A DNA stretch of 64,000 bases from Streptomyces sp. NRRL F-525 (lineage in GTDB: Bacteria; Actinomycetota; Actinomycetes; Streptomycetales; Streptomycetaceae): positions 124,001 to 188,000 of the forward strand of contig NZ_JNXE01000002.1 of assembly GCF_000716605.1 (NCBI RefSeq). The letters run 5' to 3'. Shown in pieces: positions 1-8,488 of the stretch. Both the position numbers and the translations under genes were made by a program. Numbering within the stretch: position 1 is the stretch's first letter; each line of letters begins with the position of its first letter. A model generated the notes under the pieces. That model was not told the origin of the DNA. It was given only the letters and a program-made list of their open reading frames with translations, and did no database searches.

Positions 1-2
1 TC

Positions 3-941
3 GGTTCCGGTTTCGGCGCGAAGAGCACCGCCGACGACGTCCTGAAGGGCATCGACCTCACCGGCAAGCTCGCCGTCGTCACGGGCGGCTACTCGGGCAT
101 CGGCCTGGAGACCACCCGCGCCCTCACCAAGGCGGGTGCCCGGGTCGTCGTCCCCGCCCGCCGTCCCGACACCGCGCGCGAGGCCGTGGCCGGGATCGAC
201 GGCGTCGAGCTGGACGAGCTGGATCTCGGCGAACTGGAGAGCGTGCGCGGCTTCGCCGACCGCTTCCTCGCCTCCGGCCGCACCGTGGACCTCGTGATCG
301 ACAGCGCCGGCATCATGGCCTGCCCGGAGACCCGGGTCGGGCCCGGCTGGGAGGCGCAGTTCGCCACCAACCACCTCGGCCACTTCGCCCTCGTCAACCG
401 GCTGTGGCCGGCCATCGCGGCCGGCGGCGCTCGGGTGGTCTCGGTGTCCTCGACCGGCCACCACGCCTCCGGGATCCGCTGGGACGACATCCACTGGAGC
501 CACGACTACGACAAGTGGGAGGCCTACGGGCAGGCGAAGACCGCGAACGTCCTGTTCGCCGTCCACCTCGACAGGCTGGGCGCCGAGCACGGCGTACGGG
601 CCTTCGCGCTCCACCCGGGTGGCATCCTCACGCCGCTCCAGCGCCACCTGGCCACGGAGGAGATGGTGGAGCGCGGCTGGATCGACGAGGACGGCAACAT
701 GCTGCACCCGGAGCTCTTCAAGACCCCGGAGCAGGGCGCGGCCACCCAGGTCTGGGCAGCGACCTCGCCCCAGCTGGACGGCCTCGGCGGCGTCTACCTG
801 GAGGACTGCGACATCGCCGAGCCGGCCCCCGCCGACGGCGAGCGCACCGGCGTCAAGCAGTGGGCGATCGACCCCGAGCAGGCCGCCCGGCTGTGGAAGC
901 TGTCCGCCGACCTAACCGGTGTGGACGCGTTTGCCGGATAG
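3..941 (+). CDS. SDR family oxidoreductase, 5' truncated by window edge
   Basis: The reading frame is open from the first bases and runs to a TAG stop, so the N-terminus lies outside the window. An NAD(P)-binding Rossmann motif TGGYSGIG sits near residue 27 of the visible part. The NHLGH segment and a later YGQAK (catalytic Tyr and Lys of classical short-chain dehydrogenases) follow in the expected order. About 312 residues are visible, longer than the 250 of the shortest SDRs and typical of the retinol-dehydrogenase-like branch. The substrate cannot be inferred. It converges on the VanX-like gene with only 14 bases between stops. Confidence 0.85.
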   Translation, partial: GSGFGAKSTADDVLKGIDLTGKLAVVTGGYSGIGLETTRALTKAGARVVVPARRPDTAREAVAGIDGVELDELDLGELESVRGFADRFLASGRTVDLVIDSAGIMACPETRVGPGWEAQFATNHLGHFALVNRLWPAIAAGGARVVSVSSTGHHASGIRWDDIHWSHDYDKWEAYGQAKTANVLFAVHLDRLGAEHGVRAFALHPGGILTPLQRHLATEEMVERGWIDEDGNMLHPELFKTPEQGAATQVWAATSPQLDGLGGVYLEDCDIAEPAPADGERTGVKQWAIDPEQAARLWKLSADLTGVDAFAG

Positions 942-950
942 TTCCGGGCA
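932..950. terminator. Short imperfect hairpin between convergent genes
   Basis: TGCCGGA and TTCCGGGCA pair around a TAG loop with one bulge. It overlaps the stop codon of the SDR gene and lies just before the stop of the opposing gene. There is no T-tract. It is a weak candidate for a bidirectional terminator. Confidence 0.3.
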
Positions 951-955
951 CAGCC

Positions 956-1606
956 TCACGAAAGGTCGAGATCCTTCGGCCCGTACAGGGCGGCGGGCCC
1001 GCCGATCATCAAGGCCCAGTAGCGGTCTCCGTACGACCAATGCCACCACTCCGTCGGATAGTTGACCAGGCCGACCGCACCGAGCGCCTTGCCCAGCACG
1101 GCGCGGTTGGCCCCGGCCTCGGCGGTGATGTTGTCGGCGCCGGTGTAGCAAGCCCCGTCGCTCTCCTCCGGGTTGGCGTTCATCGGCGTGCCCATGTCGA
1201 GTTCGCGGCCGTCGGCGTCCGCGAGGGTCAGGTCTACGGCCGCTCCGGCGGAGTGCGGGGCGATCTCGGGCGGGGACACGTACCGGCTGGCGGCGGACCG
1301 GATGCGGTCGGCGGACCAGCCCGGGTTGGCGGCGCGCAGCTCGTCGCCGTAGCCCTCGAAGTAGCGGCGCTGGAGAGCCGGCGGCCGGTATCCCTCGACG
1401 AACAGCAGGCGCAGGCCGTCGGGCAGCAGGGCTTCCGCTTCGACAAGTCGGTCCAACACGCCCTGGCGCAGGTGGAGTTCGGCACCGCTGTCCTTCTTGC
1501 GGTCGTCGACCAGCAGGGCGCCGCTCACATCGACGAGGGGCTCCCCGCACTCCTCGACGGGGATGGCGGAGACCCGGGCGTCGGACATCAGGATGATCTC
1601 GCTCAT
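956..1606 (-). CDS. VanX-type D-alanyl-D-alanine dipeptidase (M15 family)
   Basis: The 216-residue product has the M15D metallopeptidase pattern. EGYRPP with the conserved Arg is near residue 74, the zinc-binding HSAGAAVD stretch is near residues 118-125, and TEWWH near 185-189 supplies the general base Glu and third zinc ligand. Known members cleave D-Ala-D-Ala; in Streptomyces homologues occur both with and without vancomycin resistance genes. No vanHA or vanRS lies nearby, so a housekeeping peptidoglycan-dipeptide recycling role is the safer inference. No signal peptide is visible, so it is cytoplasmic. A GTG 18 bases upstream is an alternative start; the ATG was chosen because MSEIILMSD resembles the usual N-terminus. 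Confidence 0.85.
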   Translation of the reverse strand: MSEIILMSDARVSAIPVEECGEPLVDVSGALLVDDRKKDSGAELHLRQGVLDRLVEAEALLPDGLRLLFVEGYRPPALQRRYFEGYGDELRAANPGWSADRIRSAASRYVSPPEIAPHSAGAAVDLTLADADGRELDMGTPMNANPEESDGACYTGADNITAEAGANRAVLGKALGAVGLVNYPTEWWHWSYGDRYWALMIGGPAALYGPKDLDLS

Positions 1607-1636
1607 GGAGTGATCATCCCCCACGTGCCCGTCAGC

Positions 1637-2926
1637 TCAGTGCGGGGCCCGTTCCTCAAGTGCCGTGCGCCAGGCGGGCGGCGGGCCCTCGGGTTCGGGT
1701 TCGGCCCGGCGGCCGCCGCGGGCGAAGAAGTCGGCGAGGGGAAGGATCGCGGCGCCGACGGTCACAGCGTCTGGGCCGAGGCGGCCGAGTTCGATGGTCA
1801 CGCGTCCGGCGGGGTGGCGCAGCGCGTAGGCGGTGGCGTGGTGGCGTACGGCGGGCAGGAAGCGGGAGCCGAGCTGGAGTCCGGCCCAGCCGCCGATGAG
1901 GATGCGCTCGGGCTGGAAGAGGTTGATCAGGTCGGACAATCCGGCGCCGAGGTACTCGGCGGTCTCCTCCAGGACGGCGAGCGCGACGGGGTCGGCCTCG
2001 GTGCCCTCGGGCGGATAGGCGGCGACCAGCAGGGCGGTCATCGCGGTCTCCTCGTCGGTGCCCTCGGGCGGGCGTCCGCCCTGCTCGCGCCAGCGGTCGA
2101 GGAGCGACTCGGCCCCCGCGTACGCCTCCAGACAGCCGAGGGCGCCGCAGCGGCAGCGGCGGCCGCGGACCCGTACGGTCAGATGCCCCCACTCGACGGC
2201 CCGGCCGTGCTCCACCTCGGGGGTCACCAGGCAGGCGCCGACGCCGGAGCCGAAGAGGACGACGATCGCGTTGCGCGCGCCGCGACCACCGCCGAACCAC
2301 ATCTCGGCCTGGCCGAGGGTCTTGGCGCCGTTGTCGATGAAGTACGGGACGGCGTCCGGGAGTTGGGACGTGGAGCGGAGCAGTTCCTCGAGGGGGACCG
2401 CGTCCCAGCCGATCGTCTGGCCGTGCACGACGGCGCCGTGGTCCGGGGTGTGCTCGACTATGCCGGGGACGCCGATGCCGACGCCGAGGAGCTGTTCCGG
2501 TGCGATGGCGGCGGCGGCGAGGACCTCGGCTATGCCGTCGCGGATGTGGCCGACGATGACCTCGACCTCGTAGCGCTGCTGCTCCAACGGGCGTTCGGCG
2601 CGGGCGAGTTCGGTGAGGGTGAGGTCGAACAGCTCGACGCGCACGCGGGTCTCGCCGACGTCGACGCCGATCATGTGGCCGCTGTGCGGGGCGACTTGGA
2701 GCAGGGTGCGCGGGCGGCCGCCGTCGGAGTCGACGCTGCCGGCCTCCTCGACCAGACCGTCGGCCACGAGATCCGCGACGACGTTGCTCACCGAACCGGA
2801 GCTGAGCCCAGTCGCCGGGCCCAGTTCGAAGCGGCTGAGGGGTCCGTCGAAGTACAGCCGTTGCAGCACGGCCGTGCGGTTGGCCCGCCTGAGGTCGCGT
2901 ACCGTGCGCCCGTTCCGCCCCGCCAT
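1637..2926 (-). CDS. ROK family transcriptional regulator
   Basis: The 429-residue protein starts with a winged helix-turn-helix (about residues 10-70, with RLYFDGPLSRFELG and SSGSVSNVVADL). A sugar-kinase-like ROK domain follows from about residue 85 (GVDVGETRVRVELFD). The ROK zinc motif CRCGALGCLEAYAG is intact. The segment that is ENDAN in active ROK sugar kinases reads DNGAK here, so the catalytic Asp is missing and the domain probably only senses a sugar. The start codon lies 28 bases from an inverted repeat that may be its own operator. Its target could be the kinase-like gene upstream, on the same strand, but the sugar is unknown. Confidence 0.9.
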   Translation of the reverse strand: MAGRNGRTVRDLRRANRTAVLQRLYFDGPLSRFELGPATGLSSGSVSNVVADLVADGLVEEAGSVDSDGGRPRTLLQVAPHSGHMIGVDVGETRVRVELFDLTLTELARAERPLEQQRYEVEVIVGHIRDGIAEVLAAAAIAPEQLLGVGIGVPGIVEHTPDHGAVVHGQTIGWDAVPLEELLRSTSQLPDAVPYFIDNGAKTLGQAEMWFGGGRGARNAIVVLFGSGVGACLVTPEVEHGRAVEWGHLTVRVRGRRCRCGALGCLEAYAGAESLLDRWREQGGRPPEGTDEETAMTALLVAAYPPEGTEADPVALAVLEETAEYLGAGLSDLINLFQPERILIGGWAGLQLGSRFLPAVRHHATAYALRHPAGRVTIELGRLGPDAVTVGAAILPLADFFARGGRRAEPEPEGPPPAWRTALEERAPH

Positions 2927-2953
2927 GTGGCTCCCTCCGAACCCCGCACCCGC

Positions 2954-2974
2954 TTAATTCACGCCCTGAACTAA
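2954..2974. promoter_or_regulatory. Inverted repeat, probable ROK operator
   Basis: TTAATTCA and TGAACTAA are separated by five bases and differ from perfect symmetry at one position. It lies between the ROK gene start (2926) and the end of the kinase-like gene (2993). AT-rich half-sites of this TTNANTT-like kind are typical of ROK/XylR-type regulators, so autoregulation is the simplest reading. Confidence 0.6.
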
Positions 2975-2992
2975 GGGGCGATGGAGTGCACA

Positions 2993-3958
2993 CTACGTGG
3001 CGGAAGCCGTCGCGTCGATCTCTCCCAGTGCGCCGAGCAGCTCAGGGGCGACCCGCTCCCGCCGCCAGCGGTTGTCTTCCTCACCGAACTCCCTCGGGAC
3101 CGTCTCGGCGAGCATGATCAGGTAGAGGTAGCTGCGGTACAGGGCGTAGCGGAGGGTGGCCGACCGGTCGAACTCGGCCCGTCCGCCCGCCTCCCGGTAG
3201 CCCGCGAGGAGCGCCTCGTCCTTCCTGATGTCGCCGAGCAGCGCCAGGGAGACGAAGTCGGCCAGCGGGTCGCCCCAGAACATGCGCTCGCCGTCGATGA
3301 GGCCGCCGATCCGGGGCGTTCCGGTCGTGCGGTCGACCAGGATGTTGCCCTGCCACAGGTCGAAGTGGACGGCGCTGGGGACGGTGACCTCGTCCAGGGC
3401 GTCGTAGGCGGACCGGGCTGTGCGGGCGATGTCGTCGGCGGGGAGCGGCAGCCAGGACGCGTAGCGGCGGGTGTCGTCGAGGACGGCGTCGTAGAGGGTG
3501 GTGAACGCGGTGCGCCAGTCGGGGGCGAGGGGGCCGAGGGCGCCGGAGGGGTAGCCGAAGCCGGGGCCGGTGATCTCGTGCAGGCGGGCCAGCTGACGGC
3601 CCAACTCCGTGCGCAGGTCGGTGACTTCGGGGCCGGTGAGGGTGTCGTCCCAGGGTTCGCCGGGGCAGAGCGTCATCAGCAGGGTGTCGCCGTCGAGGAC
3701 CACGACGCGCGGTGCCGCCACCCCAGCCTTGGCGGCGGCAGCGTAGAAGTCGGCCTCGGAGATGAGGAGTTGGCGCTCGTGGGACAGACCCGGGGCGGTG
3801 GGCGCGGTCTTGAGGACGTAGCGGCCGCCGTCGGTGAGGGTGAGTTCCTCGACGGTGTTGTAGGTGCCGCCGCCGAGGGGGCGGAGGTGGGCGAGGTCGC
3901 CGGGCGGGATGCCCGCCGCCCGGAGTACCTGTCGGGCTCGCTCCGCGGAGTCCGTCAC
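2993..3958 (-). CDS. Phosphotransferase, fructosamine-kinase/APH fold
   Basis: The 321-residue product has the aminoglycoside phosphotransferase-like fold. LRPLGGGTYNTVEEL near residue 25-40 is the glycine-rich nucleotide loop, YVLKTAP supplies the Lys, VHFDLWQGNILV near 215 is the Brenner motif with catalytic Asp and Asn, and LIDGERMFWGDP is the metal-binding DFD-like segment. Family members phosphorylate sugars, protein-bound fructosamines or antibiotics; the substrate here is unknown. The GTG start has a GAGGAAGAGG ribosome site. It lies 24 bases after the P450 fusion gene on the same strand, so the two are probably co-transcribed. Confidence 0.75.
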   Translation of the reverse strand: MTDSAERARQVLRAAGIPPGDLAHLRPLGGGTYNTVEELTLTDGGRYVLKTAPTAPGLSHERQLLISEADFYAAAAKAGVAAPRVVVLDGDTLLMTLCPGEPWDDTLTGPEVTDLRTELGRQLARLHEITGPGFGYPSGALGPLAPDWRTAFTTLYDAVLDDTRRYASWLPLPADDIARTARSAYDALDEVTVPSAVHFDLWQGNILVDRTTGTPRIGGLIDGERMFWGDPLADFVSLALLGDIRKDEALLAGYREAGGRAEFDRSATLRYALYRSYLYLIMLAETVPREFGEEDNRWRRERVAPELLGALGEIDATASAT

Positions 3959-3982
3959 CGTACGCCCACCTCTTCCTCTCGG

Positions 3983-6900
3983 TCAGCCGGCGGCGTACAC
4001 GTCTTCGACGTAACGCCCTTCCGCCATCAGCGTATTGAGCCACTGCTCGGCGGCCTCGTCGTCGGCGCCGGGCGTGCGGTCCCGGTACAGGGTACGGAAC
4101 GCCTCCCGCACGCCCGGTGCCATGCGCGAGCCGTCGCCGCAGACGAACACCCGGGCGCCCGCGTCCAGCAGGGCCCACACCTCATCGGCCTCGGCGGCGA
4201 TGCGGTGCTGGACGAAGGACACTGCGCCCTCCGGGGCCGCGCTGAAGGCGGGGCGGAGCGAGACGGCTCCGGCGCTCTCGGCGGTGCGGAGTTCGTCGGC
4301 GTGGAGATAGTCGGCGTCCGGGGCGTCACAGCCGAAGTAGCAGAGGGCCGGGGCGAGTTGGGCTCCGGTGGTGAGGGCTGCCGTACGGTCGGCGATGGTG
4401 CCGCGGAAGGGGGCGAGGCCGGTGCCCGCCGCGATCATCACGACCGGGGTGGATTCGTCGATCCGGAAGGCCTCGCGGCACGGCTGGACGCGCGCGTAGA
4501 CCGTGTCGCCCGGCGCGACCGTGTTGAGGTGACCGGAGCCCGTGCCCCGGTAGACGCCCTTGCCGGAACGGGACGGCGCCTCCAACAGGGAGACCATGAG
4601 GTCAGCGTGACCGGGGTCGACGGCGGGCGAGGACGAGATGGAGTAATGCCGCGGGCGCAGCGGGGTGAGGAGTTCGAGGAGCGTGGGCCAGTCCAGGGCG
4701 CCACGCAACGCCGGGTGGTCCTCGACGAGTTCGACGAAGGTGCGCGGGTCGTCGGTGAGAGCGGCCAGGGCGGTGCGCTCGGGCGGGCAGGGGTTGGCGG
4801 CGGCCAGCGCGACCAGTTGGTCGGCGGTCGGGCGCTCCTGCAACTCGACGTGGTGGGTGAGCAGTTGACGTACGGTCACGGGTCGGTCGACCGCGAGGCC
4901 GTCGCGGCGCGGGCGGGCCGGGCGGATGTCGAGCACGGTGTCGAGGTCGACGCCGAGGGCCGCGGCCGCGCGTTCGACGAGGGCCGGGGCGTTCGCGGGC
5001 AAGACGGTGAGATGGTCGGCGGTGCGGTAGGCGGTCCCGTCCGGCAGGGCGACGCGGACGAAGCGCTTGCGGCGCGGGAGGCCAGGGGCGGTGAGGTCGT
5101 GGGCTTCGGTGACGGTCATGGGGACGAGGCCGTGCCGTTCGGCGAGGGCGTCCAAGTGGCCGCCGGTGATGGTGCGGACCTCGTAGGCGGCGATCTGCTC
5201 CACGGGTTCGGCGTCCGTGGCGTCCGGATCGCCGTACGCCTCCAGGAGTGCCGTGCGCAGCCGGGCCGTGAACTCCCGTACGGCGCCGGTGAGATCGCCT
5301 GAGGCGTCGGCCGCGGCGCGGACGGTCAGGCGGGTGGCGCCGAGTTCGGCGAGGCGGGCGTCGACGCGGGTCGGCATGTGCTGGTAGGTGGCGGCCCAGT
5401 TGCGGTCGCCGACGCCGAGGACGGCGTAGGTCACACCGTCGAGGTCGTGGGTCTCCTCCAGCCAGGCGGCGAAGGCGAGAGCGTCGTCGGTGGGGCGGCC
5501 GTTGTAGGAGGCGGAGGTGATGACGACGGGCCGGTCGGTGGGCAGTCCGTCGGCGTACGCGTCCAGCGACGCGACCTCCACCGAGCATCCCAACATGGCT
5601 GCCTCGTCGGCCAGTTGGGCGGCGAACTCGCGGCAGGTGCCGTAGTTGCTGCCGTGCAGGAAGAGCGCCGAGGTGCCGGGGCGCACGCGTGCGGGCAGGG
5701 CGGACGTGTCGGTCGTAGAAGTCGCGGCGGCCTCGACGGCACCCGGCAGCGGAGTGTGCACGCGGTCGGCTGGGGTGCGCGGGGTGAGGGTGAGGGTGAA
5801 GCCGTCGGGCTTGAGGGTGAGGGTCTCCTTCACCGTGAGTTCGTAGTCCGCGTGGTCGTGCAGCCGGTAGCGGTGGACGAGCATCGCGAGCAGCATGGTC
5901 GCCTCGTGCAGCGCGAACTGCCGCCCGATACAGGCGCGTTCACCGGTGCCGAAGGGCTTGAAGGCGTGCACGGAACGCTCCGCCTCCGCCTCGGGCGTGA
6001 AGCGCGAGGGGTCGAACAGCTCGGGGTTGTCACCCCAGCCGGGCTGCCGGTGCAGCATCGGGGCGATCACGGTGACGGCCTGCCCGGCACGGAGCGGAAT
6101 GCGCTCGCCGAGCACCGTGTCCTCCAGCGCGTGCCGGCTGAACGCGGCGGCCGTGGGCCACAACCGCAGTGCCTCGTTGAGGACTTGGCGGGTGTAGGTG
6201 AGCCGGCCGACCTCGTCGTACGTCGGTTCCGGGTCGGCCGTGTCGCCCCACAGCGCGTCCACCTCGCGCTGCACGAGCTGGAGCACGGCCGGGTGCTTGG
6301 CCAGGTAGTACAGCGCGAACGACATCGCGCCGGACGTCGTCTCGTGGCCCGCGATCAGGAAGGTGATCACCTGGTTGCGGATGTTGGCGGTGTCCAACGT
6401 CGTGCCGTCCAGCGGGTGTTCGGCGCTGAGCATGAGCTCGAGGAGGTCCTCGGCGTCACCCTGATCCGTGCCGGTGCGGGCGGCGATGACCTCGTCGACG
6501 ACCTGGGCGAGGTAGTCGGCGTCGGCGCGGAACGCCGCGTCGGCCGCCGAGTGGTCCTCGCCCGGGACGCGGGCCAGCCGGGTCATGCTCCACTCCAGGC
6601 AGCGGACCATGGACTCGACGAAGGGGTGCGGCTCGTCGCGCTCGAACGACCCGAAGTCGTAGTCGAATCCGGCGAGTCCGATGGTGTCGAGGGTCATCCG
6701 GGTCATGTCGTCGGGCACGTCGACGGGTTGCCCGTCACGGGCGCCCCGGTCCCAGGCCTCGACGAGCCTGCGGGCCACCTTCAGCATCACGGGGTGGTAG
6801 GTCCGCATCGAGCCGAGCGCGAAGGCGGGCATCAGGATGTCGTGCGCCTTGGCCCAGTTGGGCTCGTCGTTGTACGCCGTGAAGAGTCCGTCGGCGGTGA

Positions 6901-7159
6901 AGGCCCGGACGTTCTCCAGGGCGGGCCCGACGTGCTTGGCGAACCGCCGCTCGTCGGCGAGTTCGGTCACCAGGCCGAGATCGCTGACGAACAGCGTGTC
7001 CCGACCGTGCAACCGCCGTACGAACACGGGTCCGTGACGGCGCATCAGCTCCATGATCTGCTGCATCGGGGTGCGGCCGGGGCCGGTCGCGGTGATGTCG
7101 ACGACGGGCACGCCGGGGAGCGTGTCGACGGGCTGGGGGTGCGGCGCGGTGGGGGGCAT
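3983..7159 (-). CDS. CYP102-type bifunctional P450/NADPH-P450 reductase
   Basis: The 1058-residue protein has the layout and length of P450 BM3 (1049 residues). The P450 domain carries AGHETTSG (oxygen-binding I helix, about residue 275), EALRLWP (ExxR) and FGTGERACIG with the heme-ligating Cys near residue 410. A flavodoxin-like FMN domain begins near residue 500 (LFLHGSNYGTC). The FAD/NADPH reductase domain follows from about 680, with RHYSISSSP as FAD-binding motif and CYFGCD near the NADPH site. CYP102 enzymes hydroxylate medium and long-chain fatty acids near the omega end in one self-sufficient polypeptide in the cytosol. The ATG has an AAAGGCAG ribosome site. No TetR repressor like Bm3R1 adjoins it, but an upstream palindrome may be an operator. 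Confidence 0.93.
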   Translation of the reverse strand: MPPTAPHPQPVDTLPGVPVVDITATGPGRTPMQQIMELMRRHGPVFVRRLHGRDTLFVSDLGLVTELADERRFAKHVGPALENVRAFTADGLFTAYNDEPNWAKAHDILMPAFALGSMRTYHPVMLKVARRLVEAWDRGARDGQPVDVPDDMTRMTLDTIGLAGFDYDFGSFERDEPHPFVESMVRCLEWSMTRLARVPGEDHSAADAAFRADADYLAQVVDEVIAARTGTDQGDAEDLLELMLSAEHPLDGTTLDTANIRNQVITFLIAGHETTSGAMSFALYYLAKHPAVLQLVQREVDALWGDTADPEPTYDEVGRLTYTRQVLNEALRLWPTAAAFSRHALEDTVLGERIPLRAGQAVTVIAPMLHRQPGWGDNPELFDPSRFTPEAEAERSVHAFKPFGTGERACIGRQFALHEATMLLAMLVHRYRLHDHADYELTVKETLTLKPDGFTLTLTPRTPADRVHTPLPGAVEAAATSTTDTSALPARVRPGTSALFLHGSNYGTCREFAAQLADEAAMLGCSVEVASLDAYADGLPTDRPVVITSASYNGRPTDDALAFAAWLEETHDLDGVTYAVLGVGDRNWAATYQHMPTRVDARLAELGATRLTVRAAADASGDLTGAVREFTARLRTALLEAYGDPDATDAEPVEQIAAYEVRTITGGHLDALAERHGLVPMTVTEAHDLTAPGLPRRKRFVRVALPDGTAYRTADHLTVLPANAPALVERAAAALGVDLDTVLDIRPARPRRDGLAVDRPVTVRQLLTHHVELQERPTADQLVALAAANPCPPERTALAALTDDPRTFVELVEDHPALRGALDWPTLLELLTPLRPRHYSISSSPAVDPGHADLMVSLLEAPSRSGKGVYRGTGSGHLNTVAPGDTVYARVQPCREAFRIDESTPVVMIAAGTGLAPFRGTIADRTAALTTGAQLAPALCYFGCDAPDADYLHADELRTAESAGAVSLRPAFSAAPEGAVSFVQHRIAAEADEVWALLDAGARVFVCGDGSRMAPGVREAFRTLYRDRTPGADDEAAEQWLNTLMAEGRYVEDVYAAG

Positions 7160-7239
7160 GGCGCGACAACTGCCTTTCGCGGTACGGAAGTACTGCGTTC
7201 CAGCGTGCTCGCCCCGCCCCGGCGGCCCGCGCCACGGGA

Positions 7240-7255
7240 CTACATGATCCTGTAG
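7240..7255. promoter_or_regulatory. Palindrome upstream of the P450 fusion gene
   Basis: CTACATGATCCTGTAG has five-base perfect arms and a central GATC, with a single mismatched pair. It lies about 80 bases before the P450 fusion start and about 100 before the divergent small membrane protein gene. It is a plausible repressor site for one or both. Confidence 0.45.
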
Positions 7256-7352
7256 CGGGAATCACCGATGGCGGCTTGCGCCGAGAACTCCGTCCGGCTA
7301 ATGAGTGGGCGTACTCATGCGCATCTTGCGACCGGCCCGGCAGGATGTGGTC

Positions 7353-7784
7353 ATGACACACGTAGTTCCCGAACATCCGCCTCTGCGCCGCGGACGGCCA
7401 TGGTCCAGCAGGACGTCCCGCGGCGCGGACATCGCCGTCGCCGTCTTCTTGTTCATCGGCGAGGCCGCCGTCTTCATGGGGATGACGTTCGCCTACGGCC
7501 TGGAGGGGTTGGCCGCACAGAGGTACCCGGCCGCGCAGGACGCGGCGAAGCTCGCGGACATCGCCTGGATGGAAGGCTTCCTCTGCGTCACGCTCGCCTT
7601 CGCCGCGCTCGCGCTGCTGTCCCGCACGCCCTGGACGATGGCGTCGCAACTCGTTGTCGCCGGCATCGTCGCCGTGCTGCTCGTGACCGCTCAGCACGAC
7701 TACCACCGCACTCATCCCGCCCCCGCGCCCACGCCGCGCGCCGGCTACTCGCCCTGTTACAGCGGCAGCGGGACCTGCGACTGA
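7353..7784 (+). CDS. Small membrane protein, DUF6234-like
   Basis: The 143-residue product has an Arg-rich N-terminus (RRGRPWSSRTSRGADIAV), then hydrophobic segments near residues 27-50, 72-90 and 95-112, and a short tail ending PCYSGSGTCD. The two C-terminal cysteines could form a disulfide outside the membrane. The layout and the CYSGSG ending resemble the actinobacterial DUF6234 family, from memory rather than a search. A GTG-type longer start upstream exists, but the ATG at 7353 gives the more natural N-terminus. It is divergent from the P450 fusion gene; no function is known. Confidence 0.6.
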   Translation: MTHVVPEHPPLRRGRPWSSRTSRGADIAVAVFLFIGEAAVFMGMTFAYGLEGLAAQRYPAAQDAAKLADIAWMEGFLCVTLAFAALALLSRTPWTMASQLVVAGIVAVLLVTAQHDYHRTHPAPAPTPRAGYSPCYSGSGTCD

Positions 7785-7828
7785 ACCGCATGATGATGTA
7801 GTGCGCGAGGACATGCCAGGAGGTACGC

Positions 7829-8488
7829 GTGGACTGGGACCGTCGGGAGGGCGTGGTGTGGCGCAACCGTGCCCTGATGCTCTTCGACCGGGTGGCGGTG
7901 CCGGTCGCGGTGTGTGACGTGTACGGCTCGGTGCAGGCGGCGAATCCGGCGATGGCGGCGGAGTGCGGTACGACGCCGGGGCGGCTGCGCGGCCGGGACG
8001 TGCTCGACCTGTTCCGGCCGCAGGAGTCGGGACAGGTGGACCGGATCGCGCAGGCGCTGCGGCTGCGACACCGGTCGCGCTACCAGGTGTCGGTACGGTG
8101 GCAGGCCCCGAACGGCACCGAGCGCTATGGGGAGTTGACGGCCGACCCGGTCAGCGACACGGTCGAGGAGACACCGGCACTGCTGGTCATGCTCCGCGTA
8201 CAGGGCGAGGGCGGCCCCGGCGACGGCAAGCCCGACGAAGCCACCCCCGCGCACGTCACCCCGATCGAGGCCCGCATCCTGGCGCTGCTGGCAGGCGGCG
8301 CCACCACCGCCCGCGCGGCCCGCGAGACCGGCCTCACGACGGACGGCGTGACCTATCACCTACGGCGCCTGTCGGCCCGGTGGGACGCGGCGAACCGCAC
8401 CGAACTGGTCGCCCGCGCCTATGCAGTTGGGGTACTGGCGCCAGGGGTCTGGCCGCCGGTGCCCGTCACGGATACCGACGAACGGTAA
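7829..8488 (+). CDS. PAS-LuxR type transcriptional regulator
   Basis: The 219-residue protein has an N-terminal PAS-like domain (about residues 15-125; RVAVPVAVCDVYGSVQAANP is typical of the first strands). A LuxR-type helix-turn-helix follows at about 145-200 (TPIEARILALLAGGATT, then TGLTTDGVTYHLRRL and AANRTELVARAY). This order and size match the PAS-LuxR activators of actinomycetes, of which PimM is the named example. The GTG start is preceded by AGGAGG. The ligand sensed by the PAS domain and the target genes are unknown. Its 3' end overlaps the convergent DUF3626 gene by 70 bases. Confidence 0.85.
   Translation: MDWDRREGVVWRNRALMLFDRVAVPVAVCDVYGSVQAANPAMAAECGTTPGRLRGRDVLDLFRPQESGQVDRIAQALRLRHRSRYQVSVRWQAPNGTERYGELTADPVSDTVEETPALLVMLRVQGEGGPGDGKPDEATPAHVTPIEARILALLAGGATTARAARETGLTTDGVTYHLRRLSARWDAANRTELVARAYAVGVLAPGVWPPVPVTDTDER

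Noticed and set aside
956..1606. Vancomycin resistance operon
   Set aside because: Only a VanX-like dipeptidase is present; no vanH, vanA, vanR or vanS gene adjoins it.
2981..5302. A 773-codon plus-strand open frame
   Set aside because: It lies antisense to the kinase-like and P450 fusion genes and has the low-complexity Gly/Val/Glu/Arg composition of a shadow frame in high-GC DNA.
5378..7255. A 625-codon plus-strand open frame
   Set aside because: Antisense to the P450 domain of the fusion gene; no recognisable domain.
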